Positions 34,426-44,489 of a stretch of 64,000 nucleotides of DNA are shown here, in pieces. This DNA is from Cylindrodendrum hubeiense (taxonomy: Eukaryota; Ascomycota; Sordariomycetes; Hypocreales; Nectriaceae). Location: assembly GCA_014621425.1 (NCBI GenBank), contig JAANBB010000107.1, forward strand, positions 1-64,000, in the 5' to 3' direction. The position numbers and the translations under genes are program-made. The first letter of the stretch is position 1; every line of letters begins with the position of its first letter. The notes beneath the pieces were generated by a model. The model saw only the letters and a list, made by a program, of their open reading frames with translations. It was not told where the DNA came from and ran no database searches.

Positions 34426-35933
34426 TGTCACAGGCAGGCCTGAGGTGAATAATTGAAGAGAGGAAGTCAATGATGTCCGCACAGAAAACTATGTCACCTA
34501 CTTTATCTTATATACCTCCTAGAACTCATATCAATTACCTCATTCGGCGCGGAACTGAAACGCATGATTATAACGCTTAGAGGAACTATATTCTGGCTTG
34601 GCACTGACAATACAAAAAGCCGTCTTCATTGGGAAGTTGGGATAAGATAAGGGTGCCGCTGCTTGCGAACTGCTAAATAAGGATTAGTGTCCGCGACGTG
34701 TTTCAGCTACCTTCTGACTTTAGCTACTTAATACAGAAGGTAACATTTATTACAGCCTGTGATGTAACTAAGTGGTCTGCCCTAGCAAAAATTCCAGACT
34801 TTTAAATCGTAGACTGCAACCGCGAAGAAGCCTAGGCGGTGTAGGACTGTAAGTTAAAGCCTAAGGTCATCGGTCAATGAAAATGGAGAAACTGACCGCT
34901 TTTTACAGTTCTCCGCACACAATGCGGATATATCATCGGTAGCCCAACCTTATCCAATACGTTTTCGGATAGGTGAAGGAACTATATTGAAATATAGAAA
35001 GTAGATCCTATAATTCCTAGGCTAAATATTTCGCCAATCCATTTATTCCTCGAGCCGTCCTCAATTTCATCAAATGGCCAGGAAGCTCAGACTTTCGCAT
35101 CCCCAAACTATCTCTAAATATAACGAGTTCACAGCGTCGAGCTTACTCGGATACTCAAATACGTCAATTCCAGACTCATATTCCTCCCCGATGCCTTCCC
35201 GGGGTATTCGCTATCACATGCCCAGAAAGGTTTGACGTGGTTGGTGGCACTCGGGCCGACAATCAAGCTCGGCGTTAAGCTTTGTTTGCGGCCTTGAGAT
35301 CGGCGCTTGACGCATTGTGAATGACGGGATTAACACGAGATACCTTGACCTGCATGCATTGCGCCGTCAACTGACTTGCCGCCTCCAGGATCCGGCACTT
35401 TTGCTGGAACCTACATGCGACCCTCGATCCATTTGAACAGCATATCGATAAGGAAATTGTGTTGGGGTTCCTTGGTCTCGCAGTGAGAGATACCTTCCGA
35501 GGCGTTCTTTTGTTGTGTGACAGCTGGGATGGAAGTCCATTGGATTCGAACTGCCTATTATAGAAAGTTCCGACTGGCATTAAGGTCATTGGGTCAGGTC
35601 AATTGATCAGTTATCGCGGTCTATAGGGAAGGATTGAGGCATCGCGGTTGAAATCGTCCCGATCTTTGGCATGATTTTCTAGCAAGCTCAATTTTCAGTA
35701 AACCCCATTGGGGGTATTCAATAAATATTAGAGTAGAAAAAGACGATAAAACTATGTGGTTTGAAGTGCTCTGATCAATCTACACCAACCTACCCACTTA
35801 TATGCAGTTGACCTCTTGCAAACGGAAATCAGCGTCCAAGACGTCAATTAATCAATCTTTTACATCTACCTTCATGCCGCTCGAAGCGCACAGCCCCCAA
35901 ACTTGAGCGATTATCCACCTGACCTGCCTTGTC
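34426..35933. other. AT-rich intergenic region with gene remnant
   Basis: Promoter side of the carboxypeptidase gene and 3' flank of the NLR-like gene. The only structure I find is a decayed reading frame at about 35160-35600, listed separately. Confidence 0.45.
35160..35600 (+). pseudogene. Possible decayed protein gene with four in-frame stops
   Basis: One plus-strand frame reads as protein-like sequence, with blocks such as GVFAITCPERFDVVGGTRAD, ALFAALRSALDAL, HATLDPFEQHIDKEIVLGF and LAVRDTFRGVLLLCDSWDG. It is interrupted by TAA (about 35276), TGA (35318), TGA (35371) and TAG (35560). All four stops could arise by C-to-T change from CAA, CGA or CAG, the pattern left by repeat-induced point mutation or simple decay. 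No family is recognised and the ends are approximate. A chance open frame cannot be excluded. Confidence 0.3.
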
Positions 35934-38900
35934 TCAAATGCTAAGGCCGAAACGATAAAGTAACGTAGTCTTGAAGGTCCGCTTCAAAACACCTTTTTCT
36001 AAATATCTTTTCACTTCAGAGTAATACTCGTCATCCGTAGCAGACCATTTAAATACCTGGTCCTTGAGATTTACAACACCCTCTTGAGAATGCGCCAGAG
36101 TTTGGTAGACCCCTTGATCTATGAGGAACCGTACCGTGTCTAGTCTTCTAGCTCTAGGTATGATGGGCCGAAAGCCGCCTTGAGAAACAGCTGGCGACAT
36201 GTAGTATGCGTAACCAAAGATGCTATTCTCGAGTAAGCCCAAGGAGTTCTTAGAGAACTTTTGGCAAAGTGCACTCTTGTCCGAAATCTTTTTGGCTTTG
36301 ATATACGGAAGGATAGAGAACTGAGCGGTGAGTCCAATGAATGTATTCTGGAGGTCTTTGTAAGAAGATTTCGTGCCTTGACCAGCTGACCAGTGTAATT
36401 TCGGTGCATTAGTATCAGCAATACCAGCCCAAGTACCTGGTATCGCCTGTTGCTGTTGCGAAAGTGCAAGGTCGAATGAGTCTAACCCGCAGACGAGTGC
36501 ATGGATATTCTTTGGGTCGTCTGGTACTTGGCCAGCGTACCACAGTGCTCTAGCCACGGTCTTCCACATCTCAGTATGGCTGTTTTGTTCAATGCCGTCT
36601 CTATCTGACAGGAGAACAGTCTCTGCCTCAAGTAAAGCAAGGTACGGGTCAGTAGCGTCCTTGCACAACGAGCAGATGCCGTGCCAGATATTGGGCTGCC
36701 TCGCCCAGTCCCGAGCAGTCCGATGGATGAAGTCGACGACACCGTCTGATCTCGAGGTAATCTCCAGAATCCCCCTTGTCCTGGCAGCTAGCTTCCTTTT
36801 AAGTGATTGCCAAGCATAGCGTTTCCAATTATTGGTTCTCGAGAAGTCGGTAATGGACACTGCACCATGTTTCGATTCCTCAATCAGCCACATAGTAAAC
36901 CATGGCAATGGTCCCTCGGCCGCATTCACCACCTGCATCATAGAGGAGGCATCACGCAGGTTATCTGGGTGGATACTCGCCCAGATAGTGTCATACAGTG
37001 ATGAGAGGTCTGTAGGGAGATCGTTCAGGATTTCCTGGGATTGATGTATCGATTGACCTTCTTTCAGTGAGTCCAGGAGGTGACGTACAACAACTGATAC
37101 CCACAGGAAAACCCCATTTGACTTTTCGACAAGGTCACTCAGTAGCTGAGCGGCAGCATTAGGGTACAACTTTTGCTGCTCGATGAACCCTTTATTTTCT
37201 TTGAAGTTTCCGGCCACGAAAGCAGTCATGTCTTTCCAAGTTGCCAGATGCATCTGAAGCATTGGGCCTTCATTAAATTCGTCCTCAAACTCTGTCCATG
37301 GCCTGCTAGCCACACACAGTTTCAAGCCTTGAGGGTAATTGCGCGTTATCCCCTGAACCAGTTTGACAATTTCCATCGGGTGCGTATTGAATTCGTCAAG
37401 TCCATCGATAAATAAAGCAAGCTTAATTGTTTTTCCGCACTCAGAAAGCAGCGCATCAAAGGACTCCTCGACTTCCCATTGCTCCCAAGTAGGGAAAGCT
37501 GGGTGGCCTCTCAACACTTGAAACAATGCCCACCGTCTCGGCACCACTATTGGTGCCAACATAGGGTATTCCTCCAGAGCTTGGGATAAGATTGCCCGCT
37601 TGAGGCCTTCCAAAGACTTCTGCAGGGTGTTTCCAGGGTGCCATGCATAATATTTGAGCACGAGGAGGTGTAAAGATCCCAACTGTCGAGAGAGGTGGCT
37701 GTGTAGCTGTTCTTGATGTTGTAACAAGAATTTCATCATTGTAGATTTCCCTGAGCCCGGTTTTCCTGTAATCCAGTAGGTATTGATTGAATTGCTTTCC
37801 AGCCAATGCGGAAAGCTGTCCCACAATGGCTCATTGTCCCTTTTCCAGGGCTCCAACTGGAAGATCCACGAATTACTTGTTGTATAACTGTCGGCAATAA
37901 CATCTTCTCGTAGTTGAATGGTGTCAAATCGAACATCAATAGCTATGCTATTCGCGACCACAGTAGGGTTGACAGTTGTTGAAGTTTTGCCTGTTGAGCC
38001 AGTCGCCATGGAACTATCCAACTTCCAATCTTTCTTCCAGAGCAGTTGGACGAGTTCAGTGCGTAATTGGTTTGCTGGTTCAGATTCGGTTTTAAGAGAA
38101 TCGACAATTTCTTCTCCCAATCTTTTAAGTGAAATTGACTGTCCTGCTCGAGCCAGCGGTAGCAAAGCTTTGTTCAGTTCTGTGGTTGTCTTCTCTACCT
38201 CGTTGAGGGTTTCAATCGCGACTTCGTGATCCCAATCTTGAAGAGCGTCGACGGTGGCTTGAGGTTGAACCGATGGTAGAGTCGCACCATCTGGGTTCGT
38301 TTTCCTGCTTCCCGATATCTCTACTTGCCCGAGCAGGCCGACAATGGCATTCAACTTTTTGTTGAAGTGCAGCTCCCACTGCTTAGTTCGCTTCGAGTCG
38401 TCCCTGGGATATTTGCGGTTAGCGCCAAGCCAACCAAGTGAGGTATTCCAACGCGTCAGCGTTTGTGCACCAAAATTGTGGCCCACTACATAATGATACA
38501 GGCTAGGCAAGTCAAGTCGAATTCCGTAAGACGACAGGAAATTACAAGAGTGAAGAAGGGTGGGTGACACATACCAGATACATAGAACAACTGAGTCAAT
38601 AACTTGGCGCCTCATCCGGTCTAATCGTATCTGTAGCTCCTGAAGCTTTTGGCTCATCTCCGTGGTGAAATCTATGGTGGGATCTGCTCTCGTGTTCCTT
38701 GGTTTCCAAGGTTTGTGCAAGTGACTGCTGTTCCGGTTGGATGTCTCATTGCCTTTGTCGAACTTTTTATTACGCTGAGTCGTAATCCCACTGTGTACGC
38801 CTATTGATGATGACTCAAACTCGCTGCGTGCCGCATTTGAACATTCTTCGATCTCATCTCGAATCTGATAGACATCAACAGTCATAGCTTTGCATGTGGC

Positions 38901-39218
38901 AAACAGTCGTAGCAGGTGAGATTGTACGGGAGTTGTGGAGTGGGTGAGAGAAGAAGTTGCTTCAAATAGAACCAACAAATCTTTCTCAATCCTCTCTATT
39001 TCCGCACCTTCATTTTCGATTTCCTTTGTTTCAATCTCCCTGTCTCTCGCTTTTGCTTCTTCTTTGTCGGATTTTGATAGATGTCGATATTTCTCGTCAC
39101 CTCCTTCAGAGTTCGATAAAGAGCGATATCTTCCCCAACACTTGGTCAAGACTTTACCGCCGATGTCAACAAACTGGACCACCGCTGCTGCAATAGCTAG
39201 CGCACTAAGGGGATCCAT
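35934..39218 (-). CDS. NACHT NLR-like (STAND) protein, 1094 aa
   Basis: Signal-transducing NTPase of the type used in fungal non-self recognition and programmed cell death (family knowledge). The start at 39218 gives MDPLSALAIAAAVVQFVDIG, the common N-terminal domain of fungal STAND proteins. A charged coiled coil follows (KEEAKARDREIETKEIENEG, ~50-75). The nucleotide domain begins near 450 with SWIFQLEPW; Walker A is ITGKPGSGKST (~482-492) and Walker B is LALFIDGLDEF (~600-610), with a sensor-like CVASRPW. After the winged-helix part (LWVSVVVRHLLDSL, SLYDTIW) the C-terminal ~350 residues resemble the DUF7791 region and contain no WD40, ankyrin or TPR repeats, so ligand sensing is unexplained. 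A 72-nt segment at 38574..38503 (GTATGT...TTGACTTGCCTAG) has all intron signals and is a multiple of three; if spliced the protein is 1070 aa. The gene is head to head with a modin-like gene. Confidence 0.82.
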   Translation of the reverse strand: MDPLSALAIAAAVVQFVDIGGKVLTKCWGRYRSLSNSEGGDEKYRHLSKSDKEEAKARDREIETKEIENEGAEIERIEKDLLVLFEATSSLTHSTTPVQSHLLRLFATCKAMTVDVYQIRDEIEECSNAARSEFESSSIGVHSGITTQRNKKFDKGNETSNRNSSHLHKPWKPRNTRADPTIDFTTEMSQKLQELQIRLDRMRRQVIDSVVLCIWYVSPTLLHSCNFLSSYGIRLDLPSLYHYVVGHNFGAQTLTRWNTSLGWLGANRKYPRDDSKRTKQWELHFNKKLNAIVGLLGQVEISGSRKTNPDGATLPSVQPQATVDALQDWDHEVAIETLNEVEKTTTELNKALLPLARAGQSISLKRLGEEIVDSLKTESEPANQLRTELVQLLWKKDWKLDSSMATGSTGKTSTTVNPTVVANSIAIDVRFDTIQLREDVIADSYTTSNSWIFQLEPWKRDNEPLWDSFPHWLESNSINTYWITGKPGSGKSTMMKFLLQHQEQLHSHLSRQLGSLHLLVLKYYAWHPGNTLQKSLEGLKRAILSQALEEYPMLAPIVVPRRWALFQVLRGHPAFPTWEQWEVEESFDALLSECGKTIKLALFIDGLDEFNTHPMEIVKLVQGITRNYPQGLKLCVASRPWTEFEDEFNEGPMLQMHLATWKDMTAFVAGNFKENKGFIEQQKLYPNAAAQLLSDLVEKSNGVFLWVSVVVRHLLDSLKEGQSIHQSQEILNDLPTDLSSLYDTIWASIHPDNLRDASSMMQVVNAAEGPLPWFTMWLIEESKHGAVSITDFSRTNNWKRYAWQSLKRKLAARTRGILEITSRSDGVVDFIHRTARDWARQPNIWHGICSLCKDATDPYLALLEAETVLLSDRDGIEQNSHTEMWKTVARALWYAGQVPDDPKNIHALVCGLDSFDLALSQQQQAIPGTWAGIADTNAPKLHWSAGQGTKSSYKDLQNTFIGLTAQFSILPYIKAKKISDKSALCQKFSKNSLGLLENSIFGYAYYMSPAVSQGGFRPIIPRARRLDTVRFLIDQGVYQTLAHSQEGVVNLKDQVFKWSATDDEYYSEVKRYLEKGVLKRTFKTTLLYRFGLSI

Positions 39219-39513
39219 GTCTACCAAGAGAAGATTTGTCTTCGAAAAGTAACGTCTGATAGGTTTGCGTTATCTCTGTTAAGAAAACGACTCCCCAGCT
39301 GGAGGATGTGTGCCTGATCAGACGAGTCGGGGAGGTTGGACACTGCGAACGGTGGCCCTTTGGTAACGCGATATCCAAAGACAAATGAACTATCATAAAG
39401 ATATGATGTGGTTACTAAGAATCAATAGGAATGGACGGACAATCTTAGGGCCAGCGAATAGGAAGGATGATAGTGCCAGTGGCCGGTTTCAAGCTTCTTA
39501 CGACTGTTGGACC

Positions 39514-39533
39514 GTATGTATGTATGTATGTAT
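39514..39533. repeat. (GTAT)5 microsatellite
   Basis: Five perfect tetranucleotide copies in the NLR/modin-like intergenic region. Confidence 0.9.
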
Positions 39534-39712
39534 GGCTTAGGCACCAATAAGGCGGTGAAATGCGTGACGGTTGATCACGTGTCTCCATGCAAGAATGAGG
39601 CTGGAAAAGCCAAGGGTCTTAACACACTTGTCGCGGACTACCTTTTGAATATCGCTCCAATCATATAATGATATAAGATATCCCCTGAGCCTCCTAACAA
39701 CCATAAGCTGCG

Positions 39713-39782
39713 CCCCCCTACAGACATTACCTGACCCAGTCAGGTAGGCTCAGTTAGGGGTCAGGTTATGCCTGTAGGGGGG
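39713..39782. repeat. 70-bp hairpin element with 25-bp inverted arms (MITE-like)
   Basis: Left arm 39713-39737 (CCCCCCTACAGACATTACCT then GACCC) and right arm 39758-39782 are reverse complements except for two mismatches, with a 20-base loop. The arms lie in otherwise AT-rich DNA. The size and structure suit a very small MITE or a remnant of one, or a cruciform-forming regulatory element. I see no convincing target-site duplication. Confidence 0.6.
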
Positions 39783-40086
39783 CTCAGGTCACAGGTTTGA
39801 GAGGGGTAGGGAGTCAGGCTGTCTAGTCTAACCACTCAACGAGAAGCCACTCCGCGGCAGCCTGACCTTGCTTGTCTCTCCGTGGCAATGATAAATAGCG
39901 CATATTGAGCGGTTCTCTCCTTGGTATTCATAGCACGTGGCTACTGCGAGCATCCCGATCCTTGCCTGTGTTGACATCCCTCCCCACGCAATCTCATACC
40001 CTTCAATCTGCCTCCGATTGGTCAAGCACGTATTAAATTATCCTTGTGCTCTTGAGCTTTACTGAACTGATATTCCCAGCGTCACA

Positions 40087-41887
40087 ATGCCCTCGAGCGA
40101 CACTTCTCACAATACTGCTGGACCTGTTATTACCGTGCCTGCCGCCATTGCTGCATTATTTGCTACCATCTGGCTCATATACATCATCACCACCACCAGG
40201 TGTCACGCCCAGACTAGCTTCTGCAGTACAAACGAACAAGCCATAGGGAAATGGGCAAGATATAGCTCCAGAAAGTTCAACTGGCTTCACTTGCGCAACG
40301 ACGTAAAGTTTGAGACGCCTTCAATTCTATTAGGGCGAAAAGTCTTCTCTAGAAACCTCACCGAAGACAGCGAGGTTTGGTACATTGATGGTAGCGAGCA
40401 GAGTTGTGAAGAAACAGGAAGCCCGTGCCCAGATCCTGGTGGTCAAGATGACAAGACCATTCTCTACAAATATATTCGTTCTGAAAATAGCGAATTAGCC
40501 ACTTGGGTCACCCTCCTCGGTGTTATTCAGAAGATGGAGAGATACTCCGCAAATTGGGAAGCGATAACATGGCGGATATACGAGACATCGCAACCAGAAC
40601 ATCAGGATGAGACGGATCTTTCGGTTGGTATCCAGAGAAAGGCGGGACTATTGGGAACCCATGATGGCAGGGCGAAGCCTCTAGCAACCACCACAATCAG
40701 CCATCTTATCGAGCTCACTGCCCTTCTTGGTATTTATTGGAAAGAATTTAAATCTGGGGAGAGATATCTAGCCGTGGGGAATGGGTATAGACTTCTCGGC
40801 AGATCAATGCTCAATTCTGGCATTGTCTTCACATTCGAGGAACTTGGTTTTGGTTCGTTCAAGGAAACGAGAGTCATTCCCACCCCGGACATAAGGGAAC
40901 TCTGCTTCGGTAACATTCCAACATTCTACCGAACCAGGGATCCAATAGAGGACGATAAATGGATCACTCCACTCGAAACCCAGGAGACTCTAGAGACACT
41001 GCAGCTAGGCAGTTACGAGGAAATTGCAACGACATTGAACTTGATTGGTTGTAACAGAAGTACAGTATCTTGCTTCAAAGATGGGCGGAATCATACACAC
41101 CTCTTCTCGGGTATGACTTAATAGAGATGTCTACCGGATCTTAAAGCTGACTTATACAGTAATATTCGAGGTTGTCGGGATGCTTGGCCGCACTCTACAC
41201 GTCAAAAGTCGGTATTTCACGTACCTGCCTAATCCGACTATCTTTCAATGGAACAGGAAAAGTTTCTCACTTCGTCGTCTCCTGGCTGCATTTTTTTACA
41301 ATCTTTCTACGCACGTTGATCACCTCACTTCTCAACAAAACCAACCACCAAAGGAACTGCTCATAATCTTTAAGTTAACATCCCAGCTAAACGCAACCCT
41401 CCGGGAGGAACAGGATTGTGACTACGAACCCTCACAGCTCAACCAACTGCACGACACATTGGACGAGATAGACGAGGTCCTCGGAACCGTTGAAAAGAAT
41501 TTAGTATTGGACATTATACGTTGTCATCTTCAAGCGGTGCTGCTCGCTGTTAACAGTGCTTCACTCCCCAATGAGAGAGGCGATGCCTTCTTGTGTGAGC
41601 ACGATTTAATGGAGCAGTATTTCTTCAATGTTCGGCTCAAGGTTCTTAATAATAATGCCGACCAGGAGCCTAAATCCCAAAAGGTTAGAACATTGTTGAA
41701 AGGGAAGCGGGTTCAAATATTCACGGTGAACTTCGGAGTGGAATGTGAGGTTGTTCGAAATAGTATATGGTGCGCGCTTGTATTCCGAATGATCTGTTGG
41801 CTTCTATTGCATAACTTTTCTGGCGAGGACATACATATGGCAAACTCAGGACTAATTGGGAGTAAGTTGATGGTGTACATCGCGTAG
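40087..41887 (+). CDS. Modin-like fungal membrane protein, 583 aa
   Basis: Exons 40087..41110 and 41160..41887; the 49-nt phase-1 intron has a GTATGA donor, a GCTGAC branch and a CAG acceptor. One hydrophobic helix near the N terminus (residues ~12-35, ITVPAAIAALFATIWLIYII) anchors a large soluble domain. Blocks I associate with proteins annotated as modin in ascomycetes are LATWVTLLGVIQ, LATTTISHLIELTALLGIYW, GNGYRLLG, TRVIPTPDIRELCFGNIP and LQLGSYEEIATTLNLIGC; the label is from memory and its biochemical role is unknown. The last exon contains GGGA|GTAAGT at 41862. If that donor is used with TTAG at 41936-41937, the protein loses its last 8-9 residues and gains about 24 ending at 42011. Head-to-head arrangement with the NLR-like gene suggests a functional pair, which is inference. 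Confidence 0.65.
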
Positions 41888-44489
41888 TAATATAGATAAA
41901 ATTATACGCGTCTTCTACACATATCATAACACGTTAGTATTTCGAACACATTTAAGTGAGATAATGCGAACTACAAATAGATCAGTATACAATGTTATAA
42001 TTGAGATATGACAAGAATTCAATAATAGCTTTAAAGTATCTTTTTTCCCTCTCGTATTCCGTATCATCAAAAAGATCAAAGCGGTACAGTAACAGTAAAC
42101 AATCGCCGCGAAAGCTTAGTGTCGCATCCAGTGCCGGGAGACATAGAAATAATGAACAGTGCAAATAAATTTGTTGTGCATCGCCTCTATCTTCGGTCCT
42201 CTAATTTAAACAGCTTTAGTAATAGTGAGGTTTTTTTCTTCTTCTCATTGTGTGGTGGGAGGGCGCAAGAGATATTAGAAAAGATCAACAATACACCCAG
42301 AAACGACAGATTGGTAGTGATCATAGTAGTAGTAGTGGTGGTGGTGATTTGTCCACAATGTTGGAAGTAGGCCAAGACTGGTGATGAAAGGGAATGAAGT
42401 AGACAGGATTCACTGATCGATGCCACCTCACACTATCGTCTGATCAGAGAGACTCCACCAGAGAATTAAGGTGAATCAATACTGTGCACTACCATAATAT
42501 GCATTGGACAATTTGCCCCTCAAGTCCTCAAACATGTTTGTGTACGCAGATGCAGTAAAAAAATGAGAGAAATAAATATTGCACGCACCACAGTCCAGGA
42601 TGACAGGGTCATCCTGAGTTCCGTCCTCATCCGGTCAATTGGCTCTTCTACAGATGCCCCCGGTGCATCCTCAATCAGAGCAATTGGCTATCCACGGAAA
42701 CGCAGGCTGCTGCCAAGGCCACCGTTGCAGTTTGGGTTAACTATTGCACAAGTGCGGGTTTTGCCTAATGTGCGACCGTTCTCCAGCGCGTGGGGACGGA
42801 CTTTTTAGGAGCATGCGTGGGGTGTCGCGGCACTAAACAAAACGGCATGGGGGCCCTGGCCAAATTGAGCCTCACCAGTAGCTAGCCCGAGCATAGATCA
42901 AGTGTGTGTCTACATACGCGTATTAAATAGAGTTGTCATCGTTATACTCTAGCCCGAGTGTGAAAGTATTGGATTGTTCAGCATAGAATATGTTCATGCC
43001 TCGGTTACGGGCCGCAGGACAATCGCGGCCAACTGAACGGAAGCGCCGGAGCACAGGGACTGTGTTCCCGAGGCATAATTAATTGGGGCGCACGCAGGTG
43101 CGTCTTCCAATTAGATAGACTCATTAGGAAGGTGTTTCTCCATAAAAAGCTTGCACCGCGCGGCGTCGTACGTAGACGAGCATCGTCCCTTGTCACCCCA
43201 ATTTTACAGTTGCCGGAAATCTGCAGATCTTACCCCTTGCACAATATGGTTAATGTTTAGTGTTTAGTGTCTAGTATTGCCTCCGAGCCGTAACCCTGGA
43301 GTTGTTCCACCAATGGATGCAATCTTGTCGTGCGACTCGACCTCTTCTCCCGCCCGGCCATTGGTACTTGGCAAAGGAAGAGGCGTCGCAGGGCGGTCCA
43401 ATGCGACCACAAAGAAGACTTTCGTCCTGACTGGGGGTAGATCGGATGAACCATTCAATTGAGCCTCTACCCAGCCACCCTTGTCCTCAACGTTTTTAGG
43501 TGACATCTCGCGTGGCATGTGGTGCAAACCCAATTGAGCCAAGGTGCCTTCTCGAAGACAACTAGTCGCGGAGCACTGCGTCCGTCTGTACGTGTTCGGG
43601 ATGATGTGAACTGTTGGCGCATATGCTAGTGACGGCATAGCCCAAAACTCTATAAACATGCTTGAATCAAGGTCGATAATTTGCGGAGAAATTATGGCAC
43701 AGATAATAGCCGGAATTATGCACTCACGAGTTGGCATTATGCTTTTGCGATTATGGGCTTGTTGTGCCTTCTAAAACGCCGCTAGGGTTTTTGTTCTACT
43801 CGCAAATGTCAGTGTCAAGCCAAAGCGCGTCAAATCCCAGCATGCCAAAAATATTGAGCTTCAGCAGAAATAGCATCCCTTGATTTTTCGGACGATTTTA
43901 AAGACGGATATTGGTGATTTGTGCGCATCAAAGATTCACTGGGCGGGAACCGTTCGAACGAGGAACACGAGAATTTAACGACAACTCTACTACGTAGTAT
44001 GCACCACGTCGCTCGAATCGGCCACATAATAACCAGAAAGGAAAGTCTTACTAGGGTCAGCGTACGCAACTGGCAATCCCTCCGGCATGTGTTGGTCCTA
44101 CATCCAGGAACCCTGCAGCTGCTCCAAGCTCCACAAAGCTGCGATTCCCCCTGATCCGAGTCGGACCGTGTTCTTCCACAACTAGGAAGCATGCGAACGT
44201 CCCTGTTTCAGGCCAAATTAGATGGAGCCCATGCAGTTTGCGCAATATCTGCCCTGCTATTTGAGCTCATGATGCTATTGAGTTGTTTTTCATATGCGAT
44301 GTAGAGTCGCATTTAGGGTGGGCTGTTGCCCTCGTAAATTTATCCTGAAACCGGGAAAAGCCTAAATGAAAAAGAAATTGAACTGCCCAGGTAACGTCAG
44401 CTATTTAACCACTGGAAGCTGCACAATTGCAAGTTGATTTCGGGCTCAACCTTCTCGTTCAACCCGATTCCGATTTCCAAGTCGTCATA
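41888..44489. other. 2.6-kb gene-poor region upstream of the GH105 gene
   Basis: No gene I can support. It holds a trinucleotide tract (TAG/TGG, 42324-42347), a pair of palindromes at 42996-43112 and the promoter of the GH105 gene. A minus-strand frame at 43264-43737 is open but resembles no family. Confidence 0.4.
42996..43112. repeat. Two adjacent inverted repeats
   Basis: Outer arms ATGCCTCGG (42996-43004) and CCGAGGCAT (43068-43076) enclose 63 bp. Directly after comes a second hairpin, AATTGG (43081-43086) with CCAATT (43107-43112), containing an inner stem CGCAC/GTGCG (43089-43093, 43098-43102). This could be a small non-autonomous element remnant or regulator sites. Confidence 0.45.

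Larger units (their letters stand above)
39219..40086. promoter_or_regulatory. Divergent promoter region between NLR-like and modin-like genes
   Basis: 868 bp shared by two head-to-head genes. It holds a (GTAT)5 microsatellite and a 70-bp inverted-repeat element, both listed separately, and no credible gene. CACGTG E-boxes lie at 39578-39583 and 39933-39938. Co-regulation of the pair is inference. Confidence 0.45.

Noticed and set aside
35275..35589. Minus-strand 104-residue frame
   Set aside because: It is antisense to the more protein-like decayed plus-strand frame and has no recognisable features.
43264..43737. Minus-strand frame of 157 residues
   Set aside because: No family resemblance, no clear neighbour or splice support; probably chance. 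A decayed gene cannot be excluded.
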